Origin: Actinomycetota bacterium
Lineage (GTDB): Bacteria; Actinomycetota; Thermoleophilia; Gaiellales; Gaiellaceae
Assembly: GCA_013812465.1 (NCBI GenBank)
Contig: JACCTK010000349.1
Span: forward strand, 1-7,916
Direction: 5' to 3'
Length of the DNA stretch: 7,916 nt
The translations under genes and the position numbers were made by a program. The notes under the pieces are model-generated. The model did no database searches. It saw only the letters and a program-made list of their open reading frames with translations, and was not told where the DNA came from. Below, piece by piece: positions 4,952 through 7,916 of the stretch (position 1 is its first letter; the number at the start of each line of letters is the position of its first letter).

Positions 4952-7080
4952 GCCAGCGCCGGCCTGTCCTGCTCGACCGCCTGCAGGCGGCGATCCCGTT
5001 GCTGACTCTCTACTTCGGGCTGGCGGCGCTCTACGCGTGGCAGGCGTCGCGGCATCCGGTTCCGACGATCTACACGGACGAGATCGAGCTTTCTCAGCTC
5101 TCGCGCTCGATCGCCGAGACGGGAGAGGCGGCACGGCGCGGGGATCCGTACGGGCTCGCGACCCTGGTCGCGTACTTCCTCGCTCCCGTCTGGTGGCTCG
5201 GCTCGATCTCGACCTCATACGCGGCCGCGAAGCTCCTGCTCGTGCTCGCGATGACCGCGACGCTGTTTCCCGCCTATGCGCTCGCCCGCCTCGTTGTGCC
5301 ACCCTGGTACGCGCTGGCCGCCGCCGCCGGAGCGACGATCGTCCCGGCGTTCGCGTATTCGCCGATCCTCGTCGAGGAGCCGCTGGCGTATCCGCTCGCC
5401 ACGACGGCGCTCTGGCTGATCGCGCGCGTGCTGGTCCACTTCACGTGGATGCGGCTCGGCGTCGCCGTGCTCGCCTCGGCGACCGCCATGCTGACCCGGA
5501 CGCAGCTTTCCATTCTCTTCGCGGTCCTCATGCTCGGCCTGCTCTGGCTCGGGTGGCAGTCCGAGCGGGTGCGCGCGTGGCGCGTGACGTGGACGCGCTG
5601 GGACTGGATCGGCGCGATCGCGCTGCTCCTCGGGATCGCCGTCGGCTTCTCGGCCCTGATGGGACATCTCTCGGAGAGCTGGCGCGAGACGACGGGCTTC
5701 TTCCGCGACCGCATCCTCGAGCACGCCACCTGGTCGGCGGGAGCGCTCGCGATCGGGATCGGAGTTCTTCCCGTGATCGCCGGGATCGCCGCCCTCGCCC
5801 GGCCGAAGGACGAGCCACGTGACCCGGAGACGCGCGGATTCGTAGTCACGAGCGTCGCCGCGCTGGTGGTCTTCGTCGGCTACGCGGGCATCAAGGGCGC
5901 CTACATCTCGACGGTGTTCTCGACGCTCGTGGTGGAGCGAAACCTCATCTACCTCTACCCGATCCTGTTCGCCTCGACGGCGCTCGCGCTCTCGCGCGGC
6001 GTCGGTCGTGGATGGGCGATCGCCGTTGCCGCCCTGTTGGCTCTCTACGTCGTCGCCGGCGTGCCGCTGCGGCTCGACCAGTATCCGTACTACGAGGCGC
6101 ATGGCCTCTCCATCGCCGCGTTTGCGAACCGCGAGCTGGGCTGGCCCGAAGGTAGGATCGAGAATGCCCTTCTCGGCGCCTGCCTCGTCTCCATCGCATT
6201 CGTCGTCGCCCTTCGCTTCCTCCGCCGCGGGTCGCTCGCCTTCGCCGCGGTTGCGGGAGCCGCCACCGTCGCCGTCCTCTCGTGGACACTGACGACGGAG
6301 GTCTACGCAGCCGAAGGGGAGCGCATCTTCTCGGAGCGGATCGCGCAGAACCTGCCCGCGCCATATGACTGGGTCGATCAGGCGACGAACGGTGAATCGG
6401 TCGTCGTCTTAGGGCAGAAGATCACCGATCCGACAGGAGTCTGGCTGACCGAGTTCTTCAACACCTCGGTGACGAAGGTATGGAGCCTCGACGGAACGGC
6501 GCCACCGCCCGGAGCGATTCTCACTCCAGATCTGGCGGCGGTGGACGGGACGCTCACGCCCGCTCCCGGGACGGAGTACGCGCTCACCTTGAACGGGGTC
6601 GAGCTGCAGGCGCGGGTCGTCGAGCAGCGAAACGGCGCGATTCTCTACGACCTGGACGGAGGGCCGTTGAAGCTCGCTTCGGGCACGACGGGCCTGTACA
6701 TCGACGGGTGGATGGGCGACATGGCCGCGTACACCCGCTACGACGTGTCGAGCGACGGGATCGGCTTGGCGTACGTCAAGCTCTCGCGCGAGCGCTGGTG
6801 CCCCCACGACAAGCCGGGCAAGGCGACGGTTCGCATCGGCCCGGTCGGGATCGGGGAGGACCAGCAGCCCGCGATCGCCGAGGTCACCCAGACGAAGACC
6901 GGGATCGTCCACGCGTGTGAGGCGATCGGCTTCAGCTTCGCGCCGCCGCCGGTTCCGTGGCGGATCGAGGTGAAGATCGAGCCGACCTTCGCCCCACACG
7001 AGCTCGATGTCAACCGGAGCGACACCCGGGAGCTGGGGGCGGTGTTCGAAGCGGGGTTCCGGCCGCTCCTCGGCGGCTAG
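4948..7080 (+). CDS. GT-C-like multi-membrane glycosyltransferase with large C-terminal domain
   Basis: This 710-aa protein has an N-terminal membrane segment (~16-33), then a loop with the acidic pair TDE (43-45; D44, E45). That is where GT-C enzymes (GT39/GT83/ArnT-like) keep a catalytic Asp/Glu. About a dozen further hydrophobic segments run to ~450. A loop at ~329-340 reads VERNLIYLYPIL, resembling the E-R-[NY] loop of related membrane enzymes. Residues ~455-710 are soluble-looking and beta-rich, with two cysteines (C618, C657) that could form a disulfide outside the membrane. The expected role is transferring a sugar from a polyprenyl-phosphate donor on the outer face; donor and acceptor are unknown. 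GTG 4948 overlaps the upstream TGA, with GAGG at 4934-4937 as a possible ribosome-binding site. The stop shares CTAG with the convergent methyltransferase gene. An alternative is a membrane protein of this fold without transferase activity. Confidence 0.75.
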   Translation: MSQRRPVLLDRLQAAIPLLTLYFGLAALYAWQASRHPVPTIYTDEIELSQLSRSIAETGEAARRGDPYGLATLVAYFLAPVWWLGSISTSYAAAKLLLVLAMTATLFPAYALARLVVPPWYALAAAAGATIVPAFAYSPILVEEPLAYPLATTALWLIARVLVHFTWMRLGVAVLASATAMLTRTQLSILFAVLMLGLLWLGWQSERVRAWRVTWTRWDWIGAIALLLGIAVGFSALMGHLSESWRETTGFFRDRILEHATWSAGALAIGIGVLPVIAGIAALARPKDEPRDPETRGFVVTSVAALVVFVGYAGIKGAYISTVFSTLVVERNLIYLYPILFASTALALSRGVGRGWAIAVAALLALYVVAGVPLRLDQYPYYEAHGLSIAAFANRELGWPEGRIENALLGACLVSIAFVVALRFLRRGSLAFAAVAGAATVAVLSWTLTTEVYAAEGERIFSERIAQNLPAPYDWVDQATNGESVVVLGQKITDPTGVWLTEFFNTSVTKVWSLDGTAPPPGAILTPDLAAVDGTLTPAPGTEYALTLNGVELQARVVEQRNGAILYDLDGGPLKLASGTTGLYIDGWMGDMAAYTRYDVSSDGIGLAYVKLSRERWCPHDKPGKATVRIGPVGIGEDQQPAIAEVTQTKTGIVHACEAIGFSFAPPPVPWRIEVKIEPTFAPHELDVNRSDTRELGAVFEAGFRPLLGG

Positions 7081-7688
7081 CGCGAAGCGGCGACGAGGTA
7101 GGTGAAGCGGAAGCGGAGGGCCAGTCGTGCGAATGGGCCGCTGCGCTCGAGCGCTTGGGCGAGCGCGGCTGCAGGCGTGGGTAACGCGACGGTCTGAGGC
7201 ATGAAGAACGGGCGCAGCTCGATGTGCTCGAATCCGGCTGCACGGAGGTCGGCCCGCACGTCGTCGAGGCGGTACTGACGCGGGTTCAGGTCGAAGACGA
7301 CCTTCTTCTCGGTGAAGGCGGCGACGTGCTGGAAGAACGCGCGACGGTCTGGCGCGTAGTAGATCGCCCGGAACACGGTCGTCGCTGCGACTGGCGCGGG
7401 CGGCACGTGCTCGTTCAGGTCGCCGCGCTCGACGGGAGCGCTGTCGCCAAGCCGGCCGCTCGCGGCCTCGACCATCTCCGGTGTCGAGTCGACCCCGCGG
7501 TAGCGGAGGCCGCGCGCAACGAGGAGCTCGCCCAGTCCGCCGTCGCCGCACGCGAGATCGAGCACCTCGTCGCCAGGGACGAGCTCTGGCCCAAGCGCGA
7601 CGACGAGATCCGCCCGGTGCGCCAGGTACGTCGCCGCATCGGCATAGGCGCGCTCCGTCCAGTTCTCCGCCTGGCTCGAGTACTTCAC
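7077..7688 (-). CDS. Class I SAM-dependent methyltransferase
   Basis: This 203-aa protein has a single Rossmann-like methyltransferase domain. Motif I is VLDLACGDGGLG (42-53), the SAM-binding loop. GVDSTPEMV (65-73) supplies the acidic residue (D67) expected to hold the ribose hydroxyls, and RGDLNE (88-93) fits the motif II region. VFRAIYYAPD (105-114) and KKVVFDLNPR (128-137) fit later strands. The C-terminal half after ~155 (RPFFMPQ and following) probably shapes the substrate site. A longer open frame extends to 7859, but GTG 7688 is preferred because it overlaps the stop of the upstream glycosyltransferase (GTGA) and the methyltransferase fold begins right after it. Its partner suggests methylation of a sugar or glycan terminus, which in some Wzt systems ends chain growth; this role is inferred. 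The stop TAG lies within a CTAG shared with the plus-strand gene's stop. Confidence 0.88.
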   Translation of the reverse strand: MKYSSQAENWTERAYADAATYLAHRADLVVALGPELVPGDEVLDLACGDGGLGELLVARGLRYRGVDSTPEMVEAASGRLGDSAPVERGDLNEHVPPAPVAATTVFRAIYYAPDRRAFFQHVAAFTEKKVVFDLNPRQYRLDDVRADLRAAGFEHIELRPFFMPQTVALPTPAAALAQALERSGPFARLALRFRFTYLVAASR

Positions 7689-7916
7689 AGCGCGAGCAGT
7701 CGCTCCGGATGCTTGCGTACGAAGCGGGTCATTCCGCGCGCATGCCAGAGCGTGTGCCGGGAGAGGAAGCTGCGGTCGATCACGGCGGCGTAGTCGTGCG
7801 TGACCACTGCGTCGGGGAGCTGCCAACGCTCCCAGCCGGCCTGCATCGCCCGGTAGCACAGATCGATGTCCTCGCAGTAGTGACGGAAGCCAGCGTCCCA
7901 GCCGCCGATCTCGTCC
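7685..7916 (-). CDS. Glycosyltransferase family 2 protein, C-terminal end only (runs off the window)
   Basis: Reading in from the window edge, 76 codons are visible before TGA at 7687-7685. The translation begins DEIGGWDAGFRHYCEDIDLC, carrying the GGWD...F...ED-D-C pattern near the acceptor/catalytic region of GT2 enzymes of the rhamnosyltransferase-like type. It continues with RAMQAGW and LPDAVVTHDYAAV, and ends with a basic tail (GMTRFVRKHPERLLAL). The N-terminal GT-A nucleotide-sugar domain, including the DxD motif, lies outside the window, so donor specificity cannot be judged. Its TGA overlaps the GTG of the methyltransferase, so the two are probably co-translated and act on the same glycan. 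Confidence 0.85.
   Translation of the reverse strand, partial: DEIGGWDAGFRHYCEDIDLCYRAMQAGWERWQLPDAVVTHDYAAVIDRSFLSRHTLWHARGMTRFVRKHPERLLAL

Noticed and set aside
3761..5302. 513-codon minus-strand open frame opposite the phosphosugar transferase and GT-C-like gene
   Set aside because: The translation is Arg/Glu/Asp-rich with no fold-like pattern, while the plus strand holds conserved motifs throughout.
6409..7551. Long minus-strand open frame spanning the end of the GT-C-like gene and most of the methyltransferase gene
   Set aside because: It is Arg-rich shadow sequence crossing two convergent genes; the methyltransferase motifs lie in another frame.
7689..7859. N-terminal extension of the methyltransferase to an ATG at 7859
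   Set aside because: The extra 57 residues are Arg/Ala/Leu-rich and antisense-like, and the same bases encode the conserved GT2 C-terminus in another frame; GTG 7688 with the GTGA overlap explains both genes.

Overview
This is high-GC DNA with dense, frequently overlapping genes, GTG starts and GTGA stop/start overlaps. That style suggests an actinobacterium-like organism, possibly a deep-branching lineage such as Thermoleophilia; this is inferred from composition and protein style, not from a marker gene. Every recognisable gene belongs to cell-surface glycan biosynthesis or export, so the window is the interior of a polysaccharide/glycoconjugate locus. No mobile-element genes, RNA genes or CRISPR arrays were seen.

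Layout. Positions 1-113 are non-coding and hold two strong, similar-looking hairpins, probably terminators. A Wzt-type ABC ATPase runs on the minus strand (1310 to 114). A 193-bp divergent intergenic region (1311-1503) follows. Its two ends are inverted copies of the same ~27-bp element, with weaker similarity reaching further inward. A plus-strand gene (1504-2325) encodes an Ig-like beta-sandwich domain plus a region I cannot assign. Its 3' end overlaps, tail to tail, a minus-strand ABC-2 (Wzm-type) permease (about 3088 to 2288). The permease and ATPase halves of the exporter are therefore split by an oppositely oriented gene. Divergent from the permease, with almost no spacer, is a plus-strand pair. 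The first (3113-4951) is a WecA/MraY-type polyprenyl-phosphate phosphosugar transferase fused to a membrane-Rossmann module of the kind found in CapD/WbpM/WbaP proteins. The second (4948-7080) is a GT-C-like multi-membrane glycosyltransferase with a large C-terminal domain. Converging on it from the right, on the minus strand, are a SAM-dependent methyltransferase (7688 to 7077) and the C-terminal end of a GT2 glycosyltransferase that continues past the window edge.

Working model (inference). The phosphosugar transferase starts a lipid-linked glycan. GT2 enzymes extend it in the cytoplasm, and the methyltransferase may modify or cap it. The Wzm/Wzt-like exporter flips it, with the Wzt C-terminal domain reading the glycan. 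The GT-C-like enzyme adds sugars from polyprenyl-phosphate donors outside the membrane. The points most worth a second look are the inverted duplicated upstream element, the fused phosphosugar transferase, the permease without a normal start codon, and the split exporter.
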